The notes: generated from the sequence alone by a model not told the origin. A stretch of DNA of 49,543 bases from Alistipes sp. (GCA_031285345.1 JAITWI010000061.1:1-49543); one strand, 5' to 3'; shown: positions 31,918 to 40,580, counted from the first letter of the stretch. Translations and numbers: made by a program.

Positions 31918-33955
31918 TATTCAAAAACTCTACAAAGTCACTAACGTCGAGGTTGTAGCCATACACCGGAGCTAACAGCTCGCCGTTGGCCGGATCGAGC
32001 AGCATGTAGGCCGGCTGGGCGCTGACGCCGTAGCGCGTATTTATAATGTATGAGTTTTTGCGGCCGATGGTCTTCATCGTCTTGCCCTCGGGGGTGGTGA
32101 GCCACTCCTCTTCGGGCAGACTCGTGCGGTCGTCGGAGTAGAGGGCGATCACAACGTAGTCCTCACGCAGAATGCGCTGCACCTCGCCGTCGACCCACAC
32201 CCGGGCCTCCATCTCGCGGCAGTTGACGCAACCGTGACCCGTGAAGTCCAAAAAGACGGGCTTATCCGCGGCGCGGGCGGCCTCCATCCCCTGTTCGAGA
32301 TCGAAGTAGCCGGTCATGCCGTGCGGCAGGTGCAAAATGTCGGAGTATTTGATGTCTCTGGAAGCGGGAGCGTCCGATGCGGCGGTGGCGGCGACGCCCG
32401 AGCCCGAGCCCGCCACGAAGTCCTGAGTGGACATGGGCGGCATGTAGCCCGACAGACCCTTCAAAGGCGCGCCCCACATCCCGGGGATGAGATAGACCAC
32501 GAACGAGAAGACCACGATAGCCAGCCCCAACCTGCCCACGCCGATATGTTCGGTGGGCGAATCGTGCTTGAAGCGGATCTTGCCCAAAAGATACAAGCCC
32601 AGCAGCGAGAACACAACTATCCAGATGGCCAGATATATCTCCCTGTCGAGGATGCCCCAGTGGTAGGTTTGGTCGGCGACGGATAGGAATTTCAGACCCA
32701 GCGCGATTTCCACCAAGCCGAGAATCACCTTCACCGAATTGAGCCATCCGCCGCTCTTGGGCAGGCGGTTCATCAGCCCGGGGAAGAATGCCAACAGCGT
32801 GAACGGCAGCGCGAAAGCCACCGAAAAAGCCAGCATCGTCACGATCGGAGCCCAAAACTCACCCTGAGTCGATTTGATAAGCACCGTCCCCACGATCGGG
32901 CCAGTGCACGAGAACGACACCAGCACCAGCGTCAGCGCGAGGAAGAATATCCCCACCAGACCCTTCTTCTCGGCGCCCGCGTCGGAGCGGTTCACCATCT
33001 TGCTCGGCATGCGGATCTCGAACGCGCCCAAAAGCGACGCCGCGAAGACCATGAACACAAGGAAGAAGAGTACGTTGGGCACCCACGCCGTGGCCAGCCA
33101 GTTGAATATGTCGGCCGTGACCGCCGCGCCGCCCGCAACGCGAGTCACGATAATTATCACCGCGATGGGCAGGGTGTAGAGCAGCACGATGAACACGCCG
33201 AACATGATGGCACGCAGGCGCGCCAGGGCTTTGTTCTCGCCGCCCTTCATGAAGAACGACACCGTCATAGGAGCCATCGGGAAGACGCACGGGGTGAGCA
33301 GCGCCGCGAAACCCCAAAGTATCGCTTCGAGGATCATGCCCCAAAGACCGCGCGATGAATCTCCGGCGAAATCGTCATCCGAGGAGATGGTCGCCCCGTC
33401 GTTTTCAGCGCCCGCCGCGCCCGAGCCGCCGTTGGCGCTCGCCTCGTCGGCACTCGTAACCGTCGCTCCTTCCTTCACCGGCACCGAAAACTCCCACGAG
33501 CCGCCCACGCAGCCGAATTCGTCCTTGCATATCTGATAGGCGACCTCGCCCGCCAAAACGGCCTCAGCCCCCGTGGCGCGCACTTTTTGCGCGAAACGCG
33601 CCGTGCCCTCGTAGTAGGCCAGCTCGAAGCCGAACAGTTCGTCGAAGTAGCGATGGGGCTCGCCGAATTGATAAGGCCCATCCACCGTCTCCAGCCCCGT
33701 CGAGGCAGCGAAGTCGAACAGCGTCTCCATCGGCATCTCATAAGGGCCCAAGTCGTACATGTGCCACCCTTCGGTGATGGTGGCCTCGAACGTCACCTCG
33801 AACACGCCCTCTTCTACGGCGGCGACCGAAACGTTCCATTCGGCGGTGCCGATCTCGGGCTCCTGCGCCGCAACATCCTGCGCGGCAGGCTCCTGAGCCC
33901 GGACTATGCCCATGCCCGCGACAACCGCAAGGCACATCAGTAATAGTTTTTTCAT
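31907..33955 (-). CDS. dsbD: Thiol:disulfide interchange protein DsbD
   Basis: Moves reducing power from the cytoplasm to periplasmic thiol proteins. Signal peptide, then an N-terminal Ig-like periplasmic domain (residues about 30-155) with the Cys pair in YQICKDEFGCVGG; eight-segment membrane domain with one redox Cys in LTPCVFPMAPMTVSFF and the other in FSCTGPIVG; and a C-terminal thioredoxin domain with HGCVNCREMEARVW (CxxC) and VSAQPAYMLLD. All three Cys pairs needed for the relay are present. Length 682 is normal for Bacteroidota. Gene order is pepD-2, dsbD, pepD-1; no strong -7 box was found upstream of the start. Confidence 0.95.
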   Translation of the reverse strand: MKKLLLMCLAVVAGMGIVRAQEPAAQDVAAQEPEIGTAEWNVSVAAVEEGVFEVTFEATITEGWHMYDLGPYEMPMETLFDFAASTGLETVDGPYQFGEPHRYFDELFGFELAYYEGTARFAQKVRATGAEAVLAGEVAYQICKDEFGCVGGSWEFSVPVKEGATVTSADEASANGGSGAAGAENDGATISSDDDFAGDSSRGLWGMILEAILWGFAALLTPCVFPMAPMTVSFFMKGGENKALARLRAIMFGVFIVLLYTLPIAVIIIVTRVAGGAAVTADIFNWLATAWVPNVLFFLVFMVFAASLLGAFEIRMPSKMVNRSDAGAEKKGLVGIFFLALTLVLVSFSCTGPIVGTVLIKSTQGEFWAPIVTMLAFSVAFALPFTLLAFFPGLMNRLPKSGGWLNSVKVILGLVEIALGLKFLSVADQTYHWGILDREIYLAIWIVVFSLLGLYLLGKIRFKHDSPTEHIGVGRLGLAIVVFSFVVYLIPGMWGAPLKGLSGYMPPMSTQDFVAGSGSGVAATAASDAPASRDIKYSDILHLPHGMTGYFDLEQGMEAARAADKPVFLDFTGHGCVNCREMEARVWVDGEVQRILREDYVVIALYSDDRTSLPEEEWLTTPEGKTMKTIGRKNSYIINTRYGVSAQPAYMLLDPANGELLAPVYGYNLDVSDFVEFLNNGK

Positions 33956-34032
33956 TTATGTGCGTTTTTTCGTTATTTTGATACTGTGTTGAGGGTACAA
34001 ATTAACGACATTATATTGAAATAATTGCCACC

Positions 34033-34052
34033 CCGGGCAAAACTCCGCCCGG
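34033..34052 (-). terminator. Weak hairpin after second pepD paralogue
   Basis: Six-bp stem CCGGGC/GCCCGG with an 8-nt loop in the 126-nt gap between dsbD and the upstream pepD copy. There is no clear T run, so termination may be partial. Confidence 0.35.
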
Positions 34053-34081
34053 AATGACAACCATCATAAATCGCTTCGTTA

Positions 34082-35551
34082 CTATTTTTTGGGCGCGGTC
34101 TCCAGCGTGTGCACCAAAAACTTCCAGAACCGCTCCACCGAGGCGATGTTGACCTCCTCGTCCGGAGAGTGGGGGAAGCGGATGGTGGGGCCGCACGAGA
34201 TCATGTCCATACCCGGATTGACCCCGCCGATGATGCCGCACTCCAGACCCGCGTGCACCGCCGTGATCTCGGGCTTTTCGCCGAACAGCGCTTCGTAGCT
34301 GGCGGCCATGGTCTTGAGGATGGGCGACGACATGTCGGGATTCCAACCGTCGTACGACCCCGTCAGTTCGATCTTGGCGCCGGCGAGTTCGCACGCCGCC
34401 ACGATGCGTTCGCACACGAACTCCTTCTCCGAACGGGCCGAGCTACGGGTCAGCGACTGCATCTTGACCACCTTGCCGTCCGACACCATGCGCGCGAAGT
34501 TGGTCGAGGTCTGCACCAGCCCGGGCATCGCCACGCTCATCTTCACCACGCCGTCGGGCACAAGGCACACCAACCGCGCCAAACGTAGCGCCGCCTCGGT
34601 GGGGAACACCTCCGCCGGAGCGTCGGCCTCCACAACCTTCAACGAGATCGAATCCTCTATGCCCTTGAACTCATCTATAAGCGTAGCCTCCATTTTGGCC
34701 ACGGCGACGACAAATGTAGCGTAGTATTCGGGTTTCACCACAACCTCCGCCCTCGCCTCGCGCGGGATGGCGTTTCGCAGACCGCCGCCGTCCACCGACG
34801 CCAACATAACGCCTTCGCCGAGGTGGGGCAACAGCGTGCGCATCAGTACTTTATTCGCGTTGGCGCGTTGCATGATAATCTCGATGCCCGAGTGGCCGCC
34901 CTTGAGCCCCTTGACCTCCACCGCGACGGCTTTGTAGCCCGCCGGAGCCTTCTCGGCCTTGTAGGGGAACTCCATGTTGGCGTCCGTTCCGCCGGCGCAG
35001 CCCACGCACAATTCGTTCTGGCGTTCGGAGTCGAGATTTACTAAAATTCGGCCTTGCAGCTCACCTTCTTTCAATCCGAACGCACCCTCCATGCCGGTCT
35101 CCTCGGTGGCGGTGAAGAGGGCTTCGATGGCGCCGTGCTTAATCTCCTTCGATGCCAAAATAGACATCATCGCCGCCACACCGATGCCGTTGTCGGCACC
35201 CAAAGTGGTTCCGGTCGCTTTAACCCTGTCGCCGTCGATACGCGGTTCGATCGCATCGCGGGTGAAGTCGAACGGTTTGCCCGCCGCGTTCACCTTGTCG
35301 CCGTTGGCCTGGGGCACCATGTCGAGGTGGGCCTGCAAGACTATCGTCGCGCGATCTTCCATTCCCGCGGCGGCCGGTTTGCGCACAATCACGTTGAGCC
35401 CCTCGTCCACCGTGACGTCGAGGTCGTGCTTTTTGGCGAAGGCGACGATGTAGTTGCGGATTTCGGCCTCGTGATGCGAGGGGTGGGGAATGGCGCACAT
35501 CTCGGCGAAGTAGCCCCACAATTCTTTGGGTTTCAGGTCTTTTACGTTCAT
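34082..35551 (-). CDS. pepD: Aminoacyl-histidine dipeptidase (M20), second paralogue
   Basis: A 489-residue paralogue of the protein at 30337 with the same motif order: TIVLQAHLDMVPQAN, GTTLGADNGIGVAAMM, TATEETGMEGAFG, LVNLDSERQNELCVGCAGG, GGHSGIEI, and MDMISCGPTIRFPHSPDEEV. The N-terminus (KDLKPKELWGYFAEMCAIPHPS) and His-Asp, Asp, Glu-Glu metal ligands are intact, so both copies should be active. The length is that of a standard PepD. It lies 53 nt after purC on the same strand without an obvious promoter between, so cotranscription with purC is possible. Confidence 0.94.
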   Translation of the reverse strand: MNVKDLKPKELWGYFAEMCAIPHPSHHEAEIRNYIVAFAKKHDLDVTVDEGLNVIVRKPAAAGMEDRATIVLQAHLDMVPQANGDKVNAAGKPFDFTRDAIEPRIDGDRVKATGTTLGADNGIGVAAMMSILASKEIKHGAIEALFTATEETGMEGAFGLKEGELQGRILVNLDSERQNELCVGCAGGTDANMEFPYKAEKAPAGYKAVAVEVKGLKGGHSGIEIIMQRANANKVLMRTLLPHLGEGVMLASVDGGGLRNAIPREARAEVVVKPEYYATFVVAVAKMEATLIDEFKGIEDSISLKVVEADAPAEVFPTEAALRLARLVCLVPDGVVKMSVAMPGLVQTSTNFARMVSDGKVVKMQSLTRSSARSEKEFVCERIVAACELAGAKIELTGSYDGWNPDMSSPILKTMAASYEALFGEKPEITAVHAGLECGIIGGVNPGMDMISCGPTIRFPHSPDEEVNIASVERFWKFLVHTLETAPKK

Positions 35552-35604
35552 TTCTTTATGTTTTTGGTTTTGTTATATGCTATTTCATCGTCGCGCGACG
35601 GTTG

Positions 35605-36558
35605 TCATCTCAAACGCGCGATCATGTTTTTGATGTTGCTCTCCATGGCTTCGAGGCGGTCGGCGCTGTCGTTTTTAACGAATTTTTCGCCCACTATGTT
35701 CTCATACAGCTCAATGTAGCGCTCGCTTATGCCGGCCACGATCTCGTCGGTCATCTCGGGCACCCGCTCGCCGTCGCGACCCTGAAAACCTTCGGACATA
35801 AGCCACTCGCGCACAAACTCCTTCGACAGCTGGCGTTGGGGCTGCCCGGCGGCAAACCGTTCCCCATACCCCTCGGCGTAGAAATATCGCGACGAGTCGG
35901 GGGTGTGGATTTCGTCGATGAGCGTGATCTCGCCGTCTAACTTGCCGAACTCATACTTGGTGTCGACAAGGATCAATCCGCGTTCGGCCGCCATCTCGGA
36001 ACCCCTCGCAAAGAGTTCCAACGAATATCTTTCGAGCGTTTCGTAATCCTCTTTGGAGACCAGGCCACGGGCGATGATATCTTCGCGCGAGATATTTTGG
36101 TCGTGCTCGCCTATCTCGGCCTTGGTGGTGGGGGTGAGGATGGGCGTTGGGAATTTTTGGTGCTCCCGCATTCCGTCCGGCAGGGGCACCCCGCAAATTT
36201 CCCTCGCACCCGCCTTGTAGTCCCTCCACGACGAGCCCGTAAGATAGGCCCGCACTATCATCTCCACCGGGAAGGTCTCGCACCGCACGCCCACCGTCAC
36301 CATTGGGTCGGGGCAGGCGATCTTCCAGTTTGGGCAGATGTCGGCCGTGGCGTCGAGGAACCGCGCCGCTATCTGATTCAACACCTGACCTTTATACGGT
36401 ATTCCTCGCGGCAGCACCACATCGAACGCCGAGATTCGGTCGGTCACCACCATAACCAGATATCTGCCGTCGATGTCGTACACATCCCGCACCTTGCCCA
36501 CATAGAGGCTCTGCTGCCCCTCGAACTTGAAATTGGTATTTGTTATCGCACTATTCAT
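35605..36558 (-). CDS. purC: Phosphoribosylaminoimidazole-succinocarboxamide synthase
   Basis: PurC (SAICAR synthase) joins aspartate to CAIR with ATP in purine synthesis. Motifs: [26 protein letters not shown] at residues about 22-47, [41 protein letters not shown] and [14 protein letters not shown]. At 317 residues it is the longer PurC form found in Bacteroidota and eukaryote-like versions. The start ATG at 36558 begins before the conserved [12 protein letters not shown]. No -7 box was found on its strand; one on the opposite strand lies at 36577. Confidence 0.96.
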   Translation of the reverse strand: MNSAITNTNFKFEGQQSLYVGKVRDVYDIDGRYLVMVVTDRISAFDVVLPRGIPYKGQVLNQIAARFLDATADICPNWKIACPDPMVTVGVRCETFPVEMIVRAYLTGSSWRDYKAGAREICGVPLPDGMREHQKFPTPILTPTTKAEIGEHDQNISREDIIARGLVSKEDYETLERYSLELFARGSEMAAERGLILVDTKYEFGKLDGEITLIDEIHTPDSSRYFYAEGYGERFAAGQPQRQLSKEFVREWLMSEGFQGRDGERVPEMTDEIVAGISERYIELYENIVGEKFVKNDSADRLEAMESNIKNMIARLR

Positions 36559-36576
36559 TTATGTTGTTTTTACTTC

Positions 36577-36740
36577 TAAATTTGCAATCAGAGTGGTGGT
36601 CAGGCGACGCCGTCGATGAAAACAGCAAAGGAGTTTACTTTGCGTAAATGACCGAACTGTTTTCGAGACAAAGGAAGCATCACCGCCACTATCATTGCAA
36701 ATTATCGAAAGCTTTAACTATCTGTTTAACAAGGCGATGA
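36577..36740 (+). other. Possible small transcript with two overlapping micro-ORFs
   Basis: The plus strand between purC and phoH (both minus) has a perfect -7 box TAAATTTG (36577-36584) with no annotated gene downstream. About 27 nt after the predicted start is an 11-codon frame, MKTAKEFTLRK (36616-36651), whose stop overlaps the ATG of a 30-codon frame (36648-36740) beginning MTELFSRQRKHHRHYHC, which runs antisense into the phoH 3' end. No family is recognised, and either frame could be chance. A leader peptide, a small protein, a gene remnant or an antisense RNA are possible. Confidence 0.25.
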
Positions 36741-37672
36741 CGGACTATGTCGCCCTCGTCGAAAAATATCTCGGCTATGCCGTCCACGCGCTGCAAAAGC
36801 TCCAACGCCCGCGGCAAACCACTGTCGGTCGCGCGCGGAAGGTCGATCTGGGTGAGGTCGCCCGTGACGATAAACTTCGCCGAGGGGCCCATGCGCGTGA
36901 GGAACATCTTGATCTGCGACAGGGTGGTGTTCTGCGCCTCGTCGAGTATCACGAACGCGCCATCGAGCGTGCGCCCCCTCATAAAGGCCAGCGTGGCGAT
37001 CTGCACCGTCCCCTCCTCCAAATATTTCGCCAACTGCGCCCCGGGAACCATATCGCCGAGCGCGTCGTACAACGGCTGGAGATAGGGGTCGAGTTTTTCC
37101 TTCATGTCGCCGGGCAAAAATCCCAACTTCTCACCCGCCTCCACCGCCGGACGGGTCAAAATTATCCGCTTCACCTGCTTCTCCTTCAACGCCTTGACCG
37201 CCAATGCGATCGCCGTGTAGGTCTTGCCGCTGCCCGCCGGGCCGATTGCGAACATCAGGTCGTGACTCTCCGCCGCCTCCACCAATCGGCGTTGATTGGC
37301 CGTCTTGGCGCGGATCACGCTCCCGCCCGCCCCGAACAGTATCACGTCGTCACCGCTGGCGGCGGGTTTCGCCGCAATCGCAACCTCGCCCGCGGCCGAC
37401 GAATCCATACCCGCGCCGCCCACACTGCCGAACGCCTGCCTCACCACCTCGGGCGAAATGTGGTGGTACTTGCCGAAATAGTCGACCAACCCGCCGAGCC
37501 GCCGTTCGAACCGCTCCACCTCGCCCGCGTCGCCCAACACCTTAATCACCGAGCCGCGCGCGATTATCTTCACCCGCGGCGACAGGCGCACCATCTCGTT
37601 CAGGTTTGCGCCCGCAGCGCCGTAGAACTCCCGCGGGTCGACGTCCCCTAACTCTATCTCGCGCTCCAGCAT
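36692..37672 (-). CDS. phoH: PhoH family P-loop ATPase
   Basis: A 326-residue protein of the PhoH/PhoL class: N-terminal KH-like region (residues about 15-60, LSPRVKIIARGSVIKVLGD), then the PhoH ATPase domain with Walker A GPAGSGKTYTA near residue 140, RPAVEAGEKLGFLPGDMKEK, and Walker B FVILDEAQNTT. Family members act on RNA and in ribosome maturation; in many bacteria the gene adjoins ybeY, which is not the case here. A variable Ala/Gly-rich linker (GGAGMDSSAAGEVAIAAKPAASG) separates the domains. It follows the barrel gene at 37692 by 19 nt and is probably in the same transcript. Confidence 0.93.
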   Translation of the reverse strand: MLEREIELGDVDPREFYGAAGANLNEMVRLSPRVKIIARGSVIKVLGDAGEVERFERRLGGLVDYFGKYHHISPEVVRQAFGSVGGAGMDSSAAGEVAIAAKPAASGDDVILFGAGGSVIRAKTANQRRLVEAAESHDLMFAIGPAGSGKTYTAIALAVKALKEKQVKRIILTRPAVEAGEKLGFLPGDMKEKLDPYLQPLYDALGDMVPGAQLAKYLEEGTVQIATLAFMRGRTLDGAFVILDEAQNTTLSQIKMFLTRMGPSAKFIVTGDLTQIDLPRATDSGLPRALELLQRVDGIAEIFFDEGDIVRHRLVKQIVKAFDNLQ

Positions 37673-37691
37673 TCTCCGTCCGAATCGTGAA

Positions 37692-38339
37692 CTAAAACAG
37701 CCACGACAGCCCCAACGACCAGCTCGACAGCGAGCCGCGGATATCCTGCGCCAACGGCTGGTCGCCGTTCCGGATGCTGTTCTTCAACTTTTTGAACTCG
37801 CCGTGGTAGCGGCCGTCGATCACAAGGCCGCCGATGATGTCGACGCTCGCACCGATGGCGTAACCCACGCTCGGGCGCAGGGGCGTCATCGCCACGGCGC
37901 CGCTGGTGGTCTCGTATTTATTCATCACGTTGAACACCGGCCCCGCCTGCACCCGCGCGATCGACACCTTGAGGCTCAGCAGCACCGGGATGTCCACCGT
38001 TTGCATGCGAATTTTGGAGACGGCCTCCCCGTCGGGCTGGATCTTGTAGCTGTTCTGCGAAAACACGATCTCCGGCTGCACGAACAGCCCGATGCCAAAC
38101 AGATTGCCGCCTCCGCCGATAAGCTTGATGCGCGACACGGCCGCCAAGTGCCAACCGAGGCGCGAGTCGGCGGCAAAACCCGCGGTCGCACGATCGCTGC
38201 CACTGAACTCCATATCCTGCGAGTTGAGACCCGCACGTGCTCCGAGCTCGATCCGGCCCTGCCCCTGCGCGTTTTGCGCGGTCAACGCGGCGAGGGTGGT
38301 GAGCGCCGCCGCGAGCGCGATAAAAAAGAATCTTTTCAT
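37692..38339 (-). CDS. Outer-membrane beta-barrel protein, PorT-like
   Basis: A 215-residue exported protein with a signal peptide (MKRFFFIALAAALTTLAALT, cleavage near AQG) and alternating amphipathic strands: RIELGARAGLNSQDM, LGWHLAAVSRI, GLFVQPEIVFSQNSYKI, QTVDIPVLLSLKVSIA, VQAGPVFNVM, PSVGYAIGASVD and the C-terminal SLGLSWLF. The pattern fits the small PorT/OmpA-like eight-strand barrels of Bacteroidota. No type IX secretion C-terminal domain or other T9SS gene is in the window, so a secretion role cannot be claimed. It has its own -7 box at 38366. Confidence 0.82.
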   Translation of the reverse strand: MKRFFFIALAAALTTLAALTAQNAQGQGRIELGARAGLNSQDMEFSGSDRATAGFAADSRLGWHLAAVSRIKLIGGGGNLFGIGLFVQPEIVFSQNSYKIQPDGEAVSKIRMQTVDIPVLLSLKVSIARVQAGPVFNVMNKYETTSGAVAMTPLRPSVGYAIGASVDIIGGLVIDGRYHGEFKKLKNSIRNGDQPLAQDIRGSLSSWSLGLSWLF

Positions 38340-38365
38340 ATAAAACGAAAATTATTCATGCGAGC

Positions 38366-38373
38366 CAAATATA
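38366..38373 (-). promoter_or_regulatory. -7 box of barrel gene (TATATTTG)
   Basis: Exact TAnnTTTG match on the minus strand in the 42-nt gap after fic, giving a leader of about 20 nt. Confidence 0.65.
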
Positions 38374-38381
38374 GTGAATTA

Positions 38382-39506
38382 TTAATTAAAAACGCGTAAA
38401 TAATCGGTAAACACATATTGCTTCCCTCGCTTCCCGCCCGTCATCTCCTGCAATATCCCCAATTCCACAAGATCATTGACTAATGAATACGCCGATGCGG
38501 GAGAAAGTCCGGTTATTTGCGCCACTTTTGCCGGATTAGTCAACGGTCTATCGAACAAATTATTCACTACAACCGATGCGTTGTGCGCCCGCGCCCGTAA
38601 AGTTGATATCTTTTGTTCTGTCTCTTTCTGTAAATTAAGAACCTTTTCCAATGTTTGCGCCCCTTTAGTTGCAATTTCAGCAATTCCGACCAAAAAGAAT
38701 TTTATCCATTGTGCGAGATCTCCATCCAATCTTGCTCGCATAAGATTGTCGTAATACAATTTACGATGACGTTCGAAAAAATCAGAAATATAGAGTGTCG
38801 GGCGACTAAGTAATTTCTTTTCAACCATGTATATCGGTATCAGAATTCGCCCTATACGACCATTACCATCCAAAAACGGATGAATGGTCTCGAATTGATA
38901 GTGTATTATGGCAATTTTAATTAAATCGGGTAATTTTATCGAATCGTTATGAGCGAATTTTTCCATATCACCCATAAATTCAGACACCGATGTGTGTGTG
39001 GGTGGAACAAACACTGCATCGTCGATCGTGACACCTCCTATCCAATTTTGACTGGTACGAAACTCCCCCGGAGACTTGTGCTCGCCCCTGACTCCCCTCA
39101 ATAACATCCTATGAAGGGTTTTTATTAGACGACCTGATACCGGCAACGAAGTAAGCAAACTCATTGCCTCATCCAATGCGCCGATATAATTTTGAACTTC
39201 GTCCCAATCATCGCGTTTAGCTTCTGGAATGTCTTCCCTCTCTTTGAGCGCCTCCTCAAAGTTGGTCTGCGTACCCTCAATCTTGGTACTCTGAGTAGCC
39301 TCTTTCACAACATGCATTCTGATAAACAACTCGATATTGGGAATGAAATTGGAGAACATATCTAATTTACCGATAGCCCTTTCGGCCTGTCCAAGCAGAT
39401 TTATAATCTCAATATCATTCAATTCCCATTCGCGATTTATGCTCTCCGGCATGAAGCAGGAGTAGTGTCCTTGATTCACATATTTTCCTGACACGAAAGA
39501 ATTCAT
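38382..39506 (-). CDS. Fic family protein with N-terminal inhibitory motif and C-terminal wHTH
   Basis: Fic proteins transfer AMP or another nucleotide moiety to target hydroxyls. The catalytic motif HPFLDGNGRIGR begins at His209. The class II autoinhibition motif (S/T)xxxE(G/N) is present as STKIEG (residues 73-78), whose Glu would block the ATP gamma-phosphate site. Residues about 320-374 (LTNPAKVAQITGLSPASAYSLVNDLVELGIL) look like a winged helix-turn-helix, so the protein may bind DNA. Length 374 matches the Fic/DUF4172-like class. The coding sequence is clearly richer in A/T than its neighbours, suggesting horizontal acquisition. A 10-bp inverted repeat lies in its promoter. No antitoxin-like partner is adjacent. 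Confidence 0.93.
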   Translation of the reverse strand: MNSFVSGKYVNQGHYSCFMPESINREWELNDIEIINLLGQAERAIGKLDMFSNFIPNIELFIRMHVVKEATQSTKIEGTQTNFEEALKEREDIPEAKRDDWDEVQNYIGALDEAMSLLTSLPVSGRLIKTLHRMLLRGVRGEHKSPGEFRTSQNWIGGVTIDDAVFVPPTHTSVSEFMGDMEKFAHNDSIKLPDLIKIAIIHYQFETIHPFLDGNGRIGRILIPIYMVEKKLLSRPTLYISDFFERHRKLYYDNLMRARLDGDLAQWIKFFLVGIAEIATKGAQTLEKVLNLQKETEQKISTLRARAHNASVVVNNLFDRPLTNPAKVAQITGLSPASAYSLVNDLVELGILQEMTGGKRGKQYVFTDYLRVFN

Positions 39507-39531
39507 TGTTGCATTTTTTAGATTTATGAAA

Positions 39532-39539
39532 CAAAGATA
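39532..39539 (-). promoter_or_regulatory. -7 box of fic (TATCTTTG)
   Basis: Exact consensus match on the minus strand, leader about 20 nt. Confidence 0.7.
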
Positions 39540-39540
39540 G

Positions 39541-39578
39541 CTGTTATTTTGATAAAATACAAATTATTAAAATAACAG
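39541..39578. promoter_or_regulatory. Inverted repeat in the fic promoter, operator-like
   Basis: Perfect 10-bp arms CTGTTATTTT (39541-39550) and AAAATAACAG (39569-39578) with an 18-bp AT-rich spacer. The inner arm begins 1 bp upstream of the fic -7 box, and the pair brackets the expected -33 region. That placement fits a repressor site, possibly for the Fic protein's own wHTH domain. Confidence 0.5.
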
Positions 39579-39599
39579 AGGGCGTTGTTTTAATAAAAA

Positions 39600-39625
39600 A
39601 AACACAACCTGCGAAGGCTGTGTTT
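39600..39625 (-). terminator. Terminator of rpmE2
   Basis: Stem AAACACA-CCT/AGG-TGTGTTT with one mismatch and loop GCGA; on the minus strand it is followed by a T run. It lies 20 nt after the rpmE2 stop. Confidence 0.75.
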
Positions 39626-39645
39626 CTCTTTTCGATGCGGGTATG

Positions 39646-39915
39646 TTATTTCGCCGCGCCGCGTTTGTCGTAATGTTTTTGATAGCGGCTCATAAACTTA
39701 TCGACGCGACCTGCGGTGTCCACCAACTTCATCTTGCCCGTGTAGAACGGGTGCGACGTGTTGGAGATTTCCATCTTGTACACGGGATAGGTTTCGCCGT
39801 TCACCTCGATTGTTTCTTTTGTCGAAACGGCGGACCTTGTCAAAAACACAACGTCGTTGCTCATGTCCTTAAAAGCCACGATCCTGTAGCCTTCCGGATG
39901 GATTCCTTTTTTCAT
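39646..39915 (-). CDS. rpmE2: 50S ribosomal protein L31 type B
   Basis: An 89-residue L31 beginning MKKGIHPEGYRIVAFKDMSND and containing the L31 signature around NTSHPFYTGKMKLVDTAGRVDKF. It lacks the Cys ligands of zinc-binding L31, which identifies the zinc-independent type B (YkgM/RpmE2-like). In many bacteria two forms are swapped under zinc limitation, but several Bacteroidota have only this one; the window cannot say which applies. The start is the ATG at 39915, since longer frames add non-conserved sequence. Upstream is a -7 box at 39960 with a leader of about 40 nt. Confidence 0.96.
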   Translation of the reverse strand: MKKGIHPEGYRIVAFKDMSNDVVFLTRSAVSTKETIEVNGETYPVYKMEISNTSHPFYTGKMKLVDTAGRVDKFMSRYQKHYDKRGAAK

Positions 39916-39959
39916 AAAAAACGTCGTTTTTTTGTTTTTGTTTGTGTTATATCGGACGG

Positions 39960-39967
39960 CAAAGATA
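39960..39967 (-). promoter_or_regulatory. -7 box of rpmE2 (TATCTTTG)
   Basis: Exact consensus on the minus strand, about 45 nt before the rpmE2 ATG. Confidence 0.7.
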
Positions 39968-40008
39968 AACAATCTTTTCGAATCCTTGCAAAATCGCCCG
40001 AATAATTG

Positions 40009-40016
40009 TATATTTG
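40009..40016 (+). promoter_or_regulatory. -7 box of orphan lipoprotein gene (TATATTTG)
   Basis: Exact consensus match, leader about 29 nt to the ATG at 40050; divergent from the rpmE2 promoter. Confidence 0.65.
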
Positions 40017-40049
40017 TGCTTCTAAACGCATAACCAGACTTGAAAGATT

Positions 40050-40571
40050 ATGAGGTATCTGTTTTTTATGACGGTCGCGATGCTTGGCGTGTTTGCGTTG
40101 TGTGGTTGCGAAAAAGACGACAACCAGCCTGCCGGGACAGGCCATTTTCGTTGCTACGAGCAAGTGTATCCATTAAACTACGCGACGTTCAGCAGCCACC
40201 CGGGTCGCTCAGCTGCTATTGATGGTACTATCCTTTATGTCCACGAATTGATTTTCAAGTCTAAAGACGGCAAGAGGGTGGTGACTTTATCCTATCATTC
40301 GAAGGAGATGAAAGAGATCGAATCCGGAGAATATTATCAATGGGGCATCAGTCTCCACGCTATTGGAGATGCACTCACTGCAGATATCACCTTATCGCCT
40401 TTTGATCCGGATTATCAAGACTATACTTTTCGTATAACGCATGACAAAAGCACGAACATACTTAAAGTAGACGGAGACCTTCGCTGTGACTCTTTTGAAT
40501 GGACAGGGCCGGTAAGGACGATCGAGTGGACGAGCCCCCACTCGCCGATACCGAGGCCGCCGGGAACTTAA
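40050..40571 (+). CDS. Orphan lipoprotein of unknown function
   Basis: A 173-residue protein with signal peptide and lipobox ALCGC (Cys20) followed by EKDDNQ, close to the acidic surface-export signal of Bacteroidota lipoproteins. The mature part (HFRCYEQVYPLNYATF, GTILYVHELIFKSKDGKRVVTLSYHS, GEYYQWGISLHAIGDALTAD) reads as a small beta protein, and the C-terminus is Pro/Ser-rich (TSPHSPIPRPPGT). No family is recognised. Base composition is more A/T-rich than the surrounding genes, like fic nearby, so both may belong to an acquired segment. It has its own promoter and a strong terminator. Confidence 0.75.
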   Translation: MRYLFFMTVAMLGVFALCGCEKDDNQPAGTGHFRCYEQVYPLNYATFSSHPGRSAAIDGTILYVHELIFKSKDGKRVVTLSYHSKEMKEIESGEYYQWGISLHAIGDALTADITLSPFDPDYQDYTFRITHDKSTNILKVDGDLRCDSFEWTGPVRTIEWTSPHSPIPRPPGT

Positions 40572-40580
40572 GTGATTTCT

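Noticed and set aside
38382-40571. Fic, rpmE2 and lipoprotein as a complete mobile island
   Set aside because: Only fic and the lipoprotein gene look compositionally different; rpmE2 between them is a housekeeping gene and no mobility gene or flanking repeat was found.
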